In this document: positions 9,951 to 18,726 of the stretch, one piece after another
How the letters are laid out: each line of letters begins with the position of its first letter
Position numbering within the stretch: position 1 is the first letter of the stretch
NCBI GenBank assembly: GCA_011620555.1
Contig: WOYY01000042.1
Span: 1-64,000 of the forward strand
Direction: 5' to 3'
From: Anaerolineaceae bacterium
Lineage (GTDB): Bacteria; Chloroflexota; Anaerolineae; Anaerolineales; Anaerolineaceae
DNA: 64,000 nucleotides
Notes under the pieces: model-generated
Seen by the model: only the letters and a program-made list of their open reading frames with translations
What the model was told of the DNA's origin: nothing
The model's database searches: none
Made by a program: the position numbers and the translations under genes

Positions 9951-12461
9951 CTAGTTCATTTCAAGCAGTTCGATATCGTTCATCCAACCCCAGAAGGTGG
10001 TGATGTCAGGGGTGATGGTGCTTATGTTGATCCGCTCAGTGCTGAAGATGATCACATTCAAACGCTGATAGGTGGGGATTTCGACAGCCCATTCAATGAT
10101 CTTATCGAGAGCCTGTTTGTAAATGGCTTTCCGATAGGCCTGGTCATCGCTCAGGCGGGCATCGACGATCAGTTGATCCAGCTCGGCATCCTGGATGTGA
10201 TAGTGGTTCGAGTCTGAGCCACCAGCACCGGGGACACCAGAGCTATGATAAACCTGGTACATATCGGGGTCAATGGTTGTACCCCAAGCAGCAGTCCACA
10301 TTTCCTGTTCACCGGAATCCAGTTTATCCCAGAGGATGTTGGCATCGGCGGGGTCGTTGATCACGAGTTCCATACCGACGTTCTCCAGGGAAGCTTTAGC
10401 GCTGGTCAGGATTGCGAACGCAGGATGGTCGCCAGTACCTTCACCGGGGACGATGATCTCGTAACTCATCTTTGCGCCTTCAGGAGCAGCGACAACCTTA
10501 CCGTTTTCGACGGTGTAGCCGGCGGCTTCGAAGAAGCCCAGAGCAGCAGCTTCAGCGGCAGCGTATTTTTCTTCCTGGGTCATCTCGGCGGTGTAAATCG
10601 GATCGCCATTGACGTCCCTGGAGAACGCAATTTCGTAACCCTCATCGGTGGGTTGCGGGGCAGCCCAGGAGGTGTTGGAGATCGGGTAGTTGATCACGGA
10701 AGCGCCTTCACCATAGTAGCTGTCAATAGCGACATCACGATGGACAGCGAAAATGGTGGCGAAAGCACGGCGCAGGTTCTTGGAAGCATCGGAAGCAGGA
10801 TCGCCGCCAACGTTCACGGTGGCAGCATTGATACCGATGTAACCATAGCCCAAGTTGTTGACCATGCTGGAGGTGATCACATCACCTGTCATTTCGCCGT
10901 TAGAGTTGTAGGACATAACTTCAGCGTAACGTTCGCTGGAGTAAGTCATCTCGCCGGCGTCAGCAGCACCAGTCTGGATAGCGGAAGGAACCTCTGCGCT
11001 AGCAGTTTCCTTGAATTGGACTTCAGCAATCTTCGGGCAGCCACGATAAAAGTTCTCGTTGGCTTCGAAGTAAACAACACGGTTGTCATATTGCACAAAT
11101 TTGTAGGGGCCAGCACCCATGGGGGTGGACATCAGGCTTTCCTGTTTGGACAGGTCGCCAAAATCGAAACCAAACATATTATTCTCATAATCGTATTTGT
11201 CAACATCGCCGTAGTAGTGCAGCGGGGTGACGGGAATGCCGAGGATGGAATAAACAGCAGGAGCTTCAAAACCCATCAGCGTAACCTGCACGGTGTAATC
11301 ATCAATCTTCTTGATACCGGAGATGTTCGGAACGCCCTGGCCACCCATCGCCTCGTCCATAGGACCCCAGTAGCCAATCCATTGGGATTTGACAGTGGAG
11401 AGGACATCGACGCCATCGGCTGATTCATAGGGGAATGCAGCAGCCAAGTCGCCTTCGTAGGCCTGTTCAATAACCATTGCGTAGTCGGCAGTGGTGGGGA
11501 AGACTTCAACCAGATCGTAGCTGTTGCCAACGGCATCGGTGAAGGAACCATCATCTTCCAAACCGCCGAAGCCCCAGAGGGCCATACCCAACGCAACCTG
11601 GAGGCCTTCGCTCTCAGCAACTTCTTCCGGGGTGTGGCCGAGGTAATCTTCGGAGTAGGCATCACGGTAGTTGGCATTGACGTAGTTGACGATCTTTTCA
11701 GCTTCGTAGAGGACAGCTTCATCAATACGCGCCCAGAAGTCATCCTGTTGTTCCTGGGTCCAGCCATCGGCATCGGACCACTCGTGGTCACGGCCGGCAG
11801 CGTAAATCTCATCCACCAGGGCGGAGTACTTGTCAAAGACTTCGCTTGTGGTCTGGGTCCGGTAGTCATTCAAACCAACGATTTTATAGGAGCCAAGGGT
11901 GGTTGAACCGACATAGGAAGGATCCAGAAAAGTGTAATAGGTGAAGATGATGTCATCGGCGGTGACAGGTTCACCATCAGAGAATTTCATACCAACCCGC
12001 AGTTTTGCGGTGTAGACGGTGGTGTCGGTTGCCTCATCGTAAACAACACTGGTATCAGCAGGACCTTTGTAGAGGTACTCGGTACCATTGTATGTACGAG
12101 TTTCACCTTCAATAGCATTGGGGATGATCCCACCAACACGGTCAGTCGTCAGCAGAGCAATCTGGGTCAGGTCGGCAACGTCTTGGTCATAGCCGGTGTC
12201 GGCGAAGAACGGGCTGAATTTCTGTGAGAAATCCTGATAGGCAACGACCAGGGGGGTATCGATTGTCGGTGCGGTGGGCAGGTTCTCACCGAAAGGCTGA
12301 GCTTCGTAAACCATTTCGGTGGGTGCAGCTTCAGTCGCCTCTTCGGTAGCCACAACTTCAGTTTCCTCAACTGTCGGGGCTTCGGTAGCCGTCTGGCAAC
12401 CAGCCAAGACAAAGCTAACCGCAACGAGAAGGCTCAGAAACACGTAAATAGAACGTTTCAT
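9951..12461 (-). CDS. Peptide-type ABC transporter substrate-binding lipoprotein (SBP family 5), enlarged
   Basis: 836 aa, against about 500-600 for most family-5 binding proteins. Signal peptide and lipobox MKRSIYVFLSLLVAVSFVLAGC, then a Thr/Glu/Pro linker (residues about 25-50), then the SBP_bac_5 fold (LRVGMKFSDGEPVTADDIIF is a typical segment). Extra blocks rich in acidic and aromatic residues lie around residues 160-270. The ATG at 12461 was chosen because GGAGGAGAAAACA directly precedes it; the in-frame ATG five codons upstream lies within the Shine-Dalgarno. First gene of the importer operon. Substrate is unknown; peptides are the family default. Confidence 0.92.
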   Translation of the reverse strand: MKRSIYVFLSLLVAVSFVLAGCQTATEAPTVEETEVVATEEATEAAPTEMVYEAQPFGENLPTAPTIDTPLVVAYQDFSQKFSPFFADTGYDQDVADLTQIALLTTDRVGGIIPNAIEGETRTYNGTEYLYKGPADTSVVYDEATDTTVYTAKLRVGMKFSDGEPVTADDIIFTYYTFLDPSYVGSTTLGSYKIVGLNDYRTQTTSEVFDKYSALVDEIYAAGRDHEWSDADGWTQEQQDDFWARIDEAVLYEAEKIVNYVNANYRDAYSEDYLGHTPEEVAESEGLQVALGMALWGFGGLEDDGSFTDAVGNSYDLVEVFPTTADYAMVIEQAYEGDLAAAFPYESADGVDVLSTVKSQWIGYWGPMDEAMGGQGVPNISGIKKIDDYTVQVTLMGFEAPAVYSILGIPVTPLHYYGDVDKYDYENNMFGFDFGDLSKQESLMSTPMGAGPYKFVQYDNRVVYFEANENFYRGCPKIAEVQFKETASAEVPSAIQTGAADAGEMTYSSERYAEVMSYNSNGEMTGDVITSSMVNNLGYGYIGINAATVNVGGDPASDASKNLRRAFATIFAVHRDVAIDSYYGEGASVINYPISNTSWAAPQPTDEGYEIAFSRDVNGDPIYTAEMTQEEKYAAAEAAALGFFEAAGYTVENGKVVAAPEGAKMSYEIIVPGEGTGDHPAFAILTSAKASLENVGMELVINDPADANILWDKLDSGEQEMWTAAWGTTIDPDMYQVYHSSGVPGAGGSDSNHYHIQDAELDQLIVDARLSDDQAYRKAIYKQALDKIIEWAVEIPTYQRLNVIIFSTERINISTITPDITTFWGWMNDIELLEMN

Positions 12462-12476
12462 TGTTTTCTCCTCCAT

Positions 12477-12823
12477 AACACTTTTATGTTATGAAACTAG
12501 TGAATTGAAAAGATTTTTCTACTCGAGTGTTTTCCTTTAGGGGTTTGAAACCACCTCCTTCTATGCAAATTTTATTAATCGCCTAAAGAATAATGGTGTC
12601 CCAAATTCTAACCTAAAAATGAGACGGGTAATGACACTATTATACCCAGAGATTTATTTTTTTGCAGAGAGTTCACCCGATATTCATCCTAAAGATGATA
12701 ACCGAAATCTGAATAGAGTCAATGGGACAAATCCCATGAATCACGGGATTTTCGGCACAGTTGACTTATTATTATCATTCCATTATAAAAATTTTGGCTG
12801 CCCAAAAATCGGTTGGGGTGGGC
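12477..12823. other. AT-rich intergenic region with candidate promoter for the importer operon
   Basis: 347 bases without a credible gene. On the minus strand a TATAAT sits at 12639-12644; its -35 position (CTGCAA) is poor. A start there would give the binding-protein mRNA a leader of about 170 bases. The frames in the region lack ribosome sites and codon bias. Nothing else was recognised. Confidence 0.45.
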
Positions 12824-13432
12824 TTAGCGCTCCTCTAAAGTATCCTTCTCTCCAGGCACAGGACTATCCTCTTCTATTTTATCTATTTTAACATCTTCCA
12901 CCGCAATCTTGGTCACTTCGATAGGTTTCTGCATTCGGAGGATCAGGAAGACAGCGCCCATCATTAGAGCCTCCACCCCAATGAACAGGAATTCCCGCCA
13001 GAGCGCAGTGTTGGCAAACCAGATCAAATAGACAATATCAGCCAGGATCGTGACGCCCAGCAGAGGGAACAAGAACCTGCTGGCAACTTTCATTCTTTTA
13101 AAAATAAGCTCGGTTTCATCGCGGCGGAAATCATGTTTTTCTTTCGGCAGACGGGCGCCGCCATCCACCAGGAAGTATAAAGGAAGAAAGGTGAAAATAT
13201 AGGGCAAGGAAACAAAGAAAGCGTACATACCCTGGTTGGCAATGAATCCAGCGCTAACCTGACCCACGATGACCAAAGTGAGCAAAATCAGACTATTGCG
13301 CCTGAATATGCGCAATGCCTTGTCATCAATATTGATCTCGTAATACTCCCCAACATAGACGGCCGTCCGCTTTTCGCGGCCTTTTTCATCTTCCTGAACG
13401 ACGATTTCGTAATCGTCCGTGAATCTTCTCAT
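12824..13432 (-). CDS. Membrane protein with about four helices, unknown function
   Basis: 202 aa. The N-terminus is soluble (residues 1-45, EIVVQEDEKGREKRTAVY). Two hydrophobic segments follow near residues 48-66 and 70-90, then a charged loop (ARLPKEKHDFRRDETELIF), two more helices (about 118-140 and 145-165) and an acidic tail. AAGGAACGG lies immediately before the ATG. It follows the orphan binding lipoprotein by about 100 bases and may be co-transcribed with it. No family was recognised. Confidence 0.7.
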   Translation of the reverse strand: MRRFTDDYEIVVQEDEKGREKRTAVYVGEYYEINIDDKALRIFRRNSLILLTLVIVGQVSAGFIANQGMYAFFVSLPYIFTFLPLYFLVDGGARLPKEKHDFRRDETELIFKRMKVASRFLFPLLGVTILADIVYLIWFANTALWREFLFIGVEALMMGAVFLILRMQKPIEVTKIAVEDVKIDKIEEDSPVPGEKDTLEER

Positions 13433-13529
13433 CCATCCGTTCCTTGAGTGGGATAGAACCCATTAATACCACATCTTGTCTGGATCACGCAAGTCGGCGA
13501 GGGAAACCCTGCCTTTTCCGGCTGGCGCT

Positions 13530-15428
13530 TCATGGACAAGCCTGATCATCAGGCCAGCCCCAGAGCGCGCTCACCGCAGCGCAGGCTTCCTGTCTGACCG
13601 CCGCCACTTTGGGCGCTGAAAATAACGGCGCCGCCGGCAGGCTGCTGAGGTACTGGACCTCCGCCCGGTTGAGGGCGTCCGCAGCCTCGGATGGCAGGGC
13701 TAGGTTGGCATCCACACAAGCCGCATCATAAGCTGCCTCCGCCAAGCCTGCAATGTTCGTACCGATCCAGCCGTTCTCCTCAGTTGGCATCTGCCCGCTT
13801 TCATATAAAGAGCAATCCAAGTCGGGCGAAGGGGACCAGCTAATCAATGCCAGGTCAAATTGCCGGCCAAAAAGCCTCCCCTCGGGGCCGGGGGCATAGA
13901 GCTGGTCCACAGGCAGGGTGACGGGGGTGACCTCGATCCCGCATTCACCCAGCGAACGCTGAATAATTGCAGCAACCTGCTGGCCGAGCGCGGAAGGGTC
14001 CACAACGAGGTCCAGGCTGAGAGCCGTGCCGGCCGGGATATTGCCGATATACCAGGCCTGCAGCGGCGTTGCCGGGTCCAGGTCATGGTCCCGCCAGCCT
14101 GCCGCCTCCAGAAGCTGCGCGCCCAAAGCCGGATCGTATACCAGGCTTTGCTCTGCGGTCAGGCTTGAATTCGGAGATGAAACAAAGCTGGGCCAAAGCT
14201 CCGCCAGCCCGCCATAAACAGCCGCCTGGATGGCTTCCCGGTCCAGGCAGGCCCCAAGCGCCTGCCGGGTGCGGGCATCGCCGAAGAAATCCGGCCGGTC
14301 GCCATAAAGCGGGGTATAAAATTCATCGTAAGCTGCCGGCTGAATGCCAAAAACCAGCTGCATCCAGCTGGATGTCTGCTCCGCCAGGACCTGGAGGTCG
14401 GCGTTGGCCTTAAGATCATTGAGTGTTTCGGTGTTCCGCTCAAGATGGTAGGAGGCGTCCAGCACATCGCAGGTTCCAACCGCCAGCGCGGCCGCCGCAT
14501 CTGCAAGTTCGGGGATCACCTGCAGCTCCACTTCACCATAAGGGAGTCCGCCCGCCTCCAGCGGCGAGGCGTAGCCATTTTCCACCAGTCGAATCCCCTC
14601 CTCGCGCCAATCCGTCACCTGGTAGCGGCCCAGGGCCGGCATGGGCGCAGACCAGATAGGGTCATTAGCGATAGCATACCAATCCGCCTCCGCGGCGAAA
14701 AGATGGGCAGGCAGCGGCTGCCAAAAGAGCTTCCCAACGTCCGCCGTCGTGAAGCCCGGGCGGCCCACCCAAAGGACTTCATCCCCGGCTGGAGCGCTGT
14801 AACTGCTGGTCCGCGATTCGGCCCATTGCAGCCCTGGCGCGCTGGGGTCGCTGGCCAGGCCAAAACTGAATACTGAATCCGCAGCCGTTAAAGGCACACC
14901 ATCCGACCAGCTCAGTCCCGCCTGAAGTTGAAAGGTCACGCGCATCTGGTCCATCGAGAGCGCCTGCGTCCCATCCCAGGTCAGGGCGCATTCCGAACTG
15001 CGGCAGCCGCTGGGCCGGACGGTCACACCTTGCTTGAGGATGGCCAAATCGCCGTTCGCATCCACAACCCACTCCCCGGCTTGCACAGTGACGGCCTGCA
15101 AGGCAATCCCGCCGGTTTCTTCCGTGGGCCAGGCCGCCAGAAGCGCCGGGCTTTCCGGGCTCTCCCCTGCGATGTTAAGCTGAATCAACTCCAGCAGGTT
15201 CTGCTTGGCGGCCGGGTTCCGGCCATCATAAGGGAAAAGCCCAGCGGGCAGGGCCGCCGTGCAGATGGTCAGCACATTCACCGGCGTCTCGGTCGGCGTT
15301 GAGCTTGGCGCCACGTCTTCCGGCGCGGCGGCCGTCTCCTCCGGCGCGGTGGGCGTCAGTGAACTGCCAGGCGCACAGGCTGCGAGAAACACCAGCAGAA
15401 GAAGGAAGATGCCCAAAGAACGCTTCAT
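13530..15428 (-). CDS. Family-5 extracellular solute-binding lipoprotein without adjacent transporter
   Basis: 632 aa. Lipoprotein signal MKRSLGIFLLLLVFLAAC, Thr/Pro/Ala linker, then an SBP_bac_5 fold: LQAGLSWSDGVPLTAADSVF is the characteristic segment, and DARTRQALGACLDREAIQAA another. It ends DDQACP. The ATG at 15428 was chosen because the signal peptide begins there and AAGG lies six bases upstream; the frame is open to 15458 inside rsgA. There is no permease or ATPase nearby. It could feed the importer at 4.8-9.9 kb or act as a sensor; neither is shown. Confidence 0.85.
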   Translation of the reverse strand: MKRSLGIFLLLLVFLAACAPGSSLTPTAPEETAAAPEDVAPSSTPTETPVNVLTICTAALPAGLFPYDGRNPAAKQNLLELIQLNIAGESPESPALLAAWPTEETGGIALQAVTVQAGEWVVDANGDLAILKQGVTVRPSGCRSSECALTWDGTQALSMDQMRVTFQLQAGLSWSDGVPLTAADSVFSFGLASDPSAPGLQWAESRTSSYSAPAGDEVLWVGRPGFTTADVGKLFWQPLPAHLFAAEADWYAIANDPIWSAPMPALGRYQVTDWREEGIRLVENGYASPLEAGGLPYGEVELQVIPELADAAAALAVGTCDVLDASYHLERNTETLNDLKANADLQVLAEQTSSWMQLVFGIQPAAYDEFYTPLYGDRPDFFGDARTRQALGACLDREAIQAAVYGGLAELWPSFVSSPNSSLTAEQSLVYDPALGAQLLEAAGWRDHDLDPATPLQAWYIGNIPAGTALSLDLVVDPSALGQQVAAIIQRSLGECGIEVTPVTLPVDQLYAPGPEGRLFGRQFDLALISWSPSPDLDCSLYESGQMPTEENGWIGTNIAGLAEAAYDAACVDANLALPSEAADALNRAEVQYLSSLPAAPLFSAPKVAAVRQEACAAVSALWGWPDDQACP

Positions 15429-15447
15429 AGGAAACCTTATCGGAAAT

Positions 15448-16389
15448 TCAATCATCAATCATTTTCTCCATAAAAGGGTCCGCCTCATCGCCAAACCGCA
15501 TCCGCAGGTAAGAAGCGTAACGCGCCTCTGAGACCCGCCCCTCGGCAACAGCCTTCTGCACCGCACAGCCAGGTTCATGCGTATGGGTGCAGTCGCTGAA
15601 CTGGCAGTCGCTGACCAGGTCGCGCAGCTCAACGAAATAGGCATCCAGCTCTTCCGGCTCGGTATCCCAGAGCGCCAGGGAGCGGATCCCCGGCGTGTCG
15701 GCGACATAGCCGCCAAAATCGAGTGGGAACAATTCCCGGACCTGGGTCGTGTGCCGGCCCTTGGCGGTGGCCGCACTCACTTCGCGCACGTGCAATCCCA
15801 GTTCCGGCTGGATCACATTCAAAAGGCTGGACTTGCCAACACCGGATGGTCCAGTGAGCGCTGAGATCTTTCCTTTAAGATGACCTCTCAAATCCTGAAC
15901 CCCCTCGCCGGTTTTGGCCGAGGTGTAAAGCACGGTATACCCCAGAGACGCATACAATCCAAAGATGTTCACAGCCTGGTCTCGCGAGACCAGGTCCGCC
16001 TTGTTGGCAACGATCAGGGTGTGAAGGTTCTGCTTTTCGGCGATCACCAGGAAACGGTCCAGCATCCTGAGATGGGGGTCGGGTTCGGTGCAGGCAAAGA
16101 CGATCACGATCTGGTCGGGGTTCGCCAGCAGGATCTGGCGGAAATCGCGTTTGATTCCCGTCCGGACCCGTGAGATCATCCCGCTCCGCTCAGCGATGGA
16201 CTCGATCGTCCCGGTCCCATCGCCCTGGTCGGTGATGACCACCCGGTCTCCCACCGCGCAGATGTCGCCCTCAGTCAGCCCTTTCTTCAGGCGTCCCGGC
16301 AGCCGGCAGGTGACCAGCCCGGAATCTGTTTCCACCGTAAAGAAACCGGATTGGGAACGGATAACCAAACCTTCTTTCGCGATCGTCAA
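15448..16389 (-). CDS. rsgA: Ribosome small subunit-dependent GTPase A
   Basis: 313 aa. RsgA (YjeQ) helps late maturation of the 30S subunit. The OB fold is N-terminal (about 1-70). The GTPase motifs are in the circularly permuted order typical of the family: G4 NKAD, then G1 GPSGVGKSSLLN, then G3 DTPGIR. The zinc-binding C-terminus shows CQFSDCTHTHEPGC. It lies 27 bases after the second PBP gene and may share its transcript. Confidence 0.95.
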   Translation of the reverse strand: MTIAKEGLVIRSQSGFFTVETDSGLVTCRLPGRLKKGLTEGDICAVGDRVVITDQGDGTGTIESIAERSGMISRVRTGIKRDFRQILLANPDQIVIVFACTEPDPHLRMLDRFLVIAEKQNLHTLIVANKADLVSRDQAVNIFGLYASLGYTVLYTSAKTGEGVQDLRGHLKGKISALTGPSGVGKSSLLNVIQPELGLHVREVSAATAKGRHTTQVRELFPLDFGGYVADTPGIRSLALWDTEPEELDAYFVELRDLVSDCQFSDCTHTHEPGCAVQKAVAEGRVSEARYASYLRMRFGDEADPFMEKMIDD

Positions 16390-16416
16390 TCTGGCATCTA
16401 TCCTCTTCTAGGCTTT

Positions 16417-18648
16417 CTAGTTGTCGGTCGGCTCTTCGTAACCATAGGGCGTTTCCGTCGGGATGGGCGTGGGGGATTTCACAACGTAGGGCACCGCTTC
16501 CCAGGGCAGAGTGTAACCGTAATCGGTGTAGTGGGAGAAGTAGAGTGAAACGGCCCGGCGGAAGACCGGCGCGGCCATCTCAGAACCCTCGCCCGCGTTT
16601 TCCAGAAGCACGGCCACTGCAATGTCGGGCCGGTCCGGGTTGCCCACGGAGGTGTAACCTGCAAACCAGGCATGGGACTCACCAGTGGTGTTGGTCGCCG
16701 TGCCGGTCTTGCCGTAGGCCCGGTAGGGCATGGTCGCCAATTGGGTATGGGCGGTGCCGCGGGCATTGGTGATCACGCTGCGCATGGCTTCCGTGATAAT
16801 GTTCAAGTCAGCATCAGAAACAGGCAGAGTGCCCTGCGCTTCAGGCTCAAAGGTGTAGGTCGGCTCACCGCCGTCCACACCAACCGAGTCCACCAGGGAA
16901 GGACGGTAGAGCGTCCCCCCATTGCCGACCGCCGCGATGAAGCGGGCGACCTGCAGCGGCGTGACTGTCATTTCGCCCTGGCCGATCGCCAGCTGGGTAT
17001 TGACGCCGCAGGAGTTAGTATCGGCTGGGATATTGCCGGACTGTTCGGAAATATCCACCCCCGTCAGGCTGCCCAGCCCAAAGGCGCGGGCCATATCGGC
17101 GATGGCAGAAGCATAGCCCTGCTGATAAAGCGTCTCACCGATGGTGTAGAACCAGGGGTTGCAGGAGCGCATCAGACCTTCCGGCAGCGTCAGGTCGCCG
17201 CTTGGCGGACGATCCTTTTCATAGGTCCAGTCGTAAAGCTCGGTCCCGCAAACGACAACAGAATGGTCGCAGTACATTTCCGAGGTTTCCGTGAAGACCC
17301 CCGTATCCAGCGCGGCGGCCATCGTGATAATCTTGAAAACCGATCCCAGCGGATATTGGCCGTTAGTTGCCCGGTTGAAAACAGGATCATCCGTAGCAGC
17401 ATAAAGGTTCCCAGAATGGAAACTATTCTCATTGGCGGAATCAAAGAGGTTGGGGTCAAACTGGGGATTCGATACCATCGCCAGGATCCGTCCGGTATCC
17501 ATTTCCATCACCACAATCGCGCCCCGGTAATTGCCCAGGGATTGCTGAAGCAGATATTGCAGAGTTGAATCAATGGAAAGGGTAACCGACTGGGCCGGCG
17601 AAGCGCTGCGCTCGGCCAGCTTGGTGACGATCTGGCCATTGACATCCTTGACATAGAGCGATCCGCCGAGGGTGCCGGCCAGCGCATCCTCATAAGCCAG
17701 TTCAATCCCGGCGCCGCCGAAGCGGGCATTGAGCGAATAGCCCTGCCGCAGGTAGCGGTTCACATCCTCAGAAGGGATATAGCTGAGGTGGCCGACGGTC
17801 TGCGGCGCAATCCCGCCGTCATAGTAGTACCGCGAGGTGTAATAATTGAGGTAAACGCCGCTCATCGCGGTCAGCGCGCCCATCTGGCGGTTCACATCTT
17901 CCTCGAGGGCCTCGCCCAGAGGGATGTAATCATAGTCATTCGCATTGTCCACAATCTCGATCACTTCGCTGATCTGGTAGATTGTCAGGTCCGCCATCGT
18001 ACTGTAGAAAAGGCTGATCAGGTCAGTATCCAGATCGCCTTTGACAAAACCGATCGCCACCACATCTTCCTGCTTTGCAATCGGAGAGCCGTCATTGGCG
18101 TAGATATTCCCGCGGGAGGGGATATCCTTGACGATTTCCAGCGTGTTGCCGTTTTCCAACTCGGGCAGGATCACGGTGGTGTCCCAGTTCAGGTGCCAGC
18201 CATCGCCCTCCCGCAGCAGGTCAAATTCCAGATCGCGGGTCAGCGTGCTAAAGAGGTTGGTGTTGAAATTCACCTCGACGGTGGCCGTTGCCGTCTGCGG
18301 GTTGGTGACCACGTTTTTGATCGTGTATTCAATCCCGGTGTCATATTGCAAGGTGAGCGCGTTGGCCGTGTCCGTGTATTTCTGAACAAAGTCCTCCTGC
18401 GTGACCAAAGCCTGGCTGGCCTGCGAAAGGAAAACGTACATGGCCGCGTAATCATCGGCCTGCCAGGCGGCGAAATAGGACGCCAGCATGGTATCCACAT
18501 CCGGCGCGGGGGTGACATAAACCTGCGGGTCCGGCAGCGAGGAGGTGCTTGTGGCCTCCGGCGTGCCCGGCATGGTGGAAGGGTTGGCGCAGGCTGCCAG
18601 CGTCAGAATGATCGTCAGGATCAAAATCGGTCGGTGTAGTTTTTTCAT
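16417..18648 (-). CDS. Class B penicillin-binding lipoprotein, MecA/PBP3-like (copy 2)
   Basis: 743 aa. A transpeptidase that cross-links peptidoglycan outside the membrane. Signal with lipobox LTLAAC, then an NTF2-like MecA_N domain (about residues 50-165, MLASYFAAWQADDYAAMY), a dimerisation domain, and a transpeptidase domain with S-V-F-K near residue 434, SCN near 494 and KTGTA near 650. A Pro/Thr tail ends it. The ATG at 18648 follows GGAGAATATAAGA. A TATAAT at 18716-18721 gives it its own promoter inside the end of the preceding paralogue. The MecA_N architecture is known from low-affinity PBPs; beta-lactam resistance is not shown. Confidence 0.9.
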   Translation of the reverse strand: MKKLHRPILILTIILTLAACANPSTMPGTPEATSTSSLPDPQVYVTPAPDVDTMLASYFAAWQADDYAAMYVFLSQASQALVTQEDFVQKYTDTANALTLQYDTGIEYTIKNVVTNPQTATATVEVNFNTNLFSTLTRDLEFDLLREGDGWHLNWDTTVILPELENGNTLEIVKDIPSRGNIYANDGSPIAKQEDVVAIGFVKGDLDTDLISLFYSTMADLTIYQISEVIEIVDNANDYDYIPLGEALEEDVNRQMGALTAMSGVYLNYYTSRYYYDGGIAPQTVGHLSYIPSEDVNRYLRQGYSLNARFGGAGIELAYEDALAGTLGGSLYVKDVNGQIVTKLAERSASPAQSVTLSIDSTLQYLLQQSLGNYRGAIVVMEMDTGRILAMVSNPQFDPNLFDSANENSFHSGNLYAATDDPVFNRATNGQYPLGSVFKIITMAAALDTGVFTETSEMYCDHSVVVCGTELYDWTYEKDRPPSGDLTLPEGLMRSCNPWFYTIGETLYQQGYASAIADMARAFGLGSLTGVDISEQSGNIPADTNSCGVNTQLAIGQGEMTVTPLQVARFIAAVGNGGTLYRPSLVDSVGVDGGEPTYTFEPEAQGTLPVSDADLNIITEAMRSVITNARGTAHTQLATMPYRAYGKTGTATNTTGESHAWFAGYTSVGNPDRPDIAVAVLLENAGEGSEMAAPVFRRAVSLYFSHYTDYGYTLPWEAVPYVVKSPTPIPTETPYGYEEPTDN

Positions 18649-18715
18649 TCTTATATTCTCCAAATGCGGCAATGCCTCTCTTGGGTTTGGCTTTCAACGC
18701 ATTTTTCAGGCTTTG

Positions 18716-18721
18716 ATTATA
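18716..18721 (-). promoter_or_regulatory. -10 element for the second PBP gene
   Basis: Perfect TATAAT on the minus strand, about 68 bases before the PBP start and just past the stop codon of the upstream PBP gene. It implies separate transcription of the paralogues. No good -35 was seen. Confidence 0.5.
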
Positions 18722-18726
18722 CTTTG

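Noticed and set aside
10245-11423. 392-aa plus-strand frame
   Set aside because: Antisense to the binding lipoprotein; no domain or start signal.
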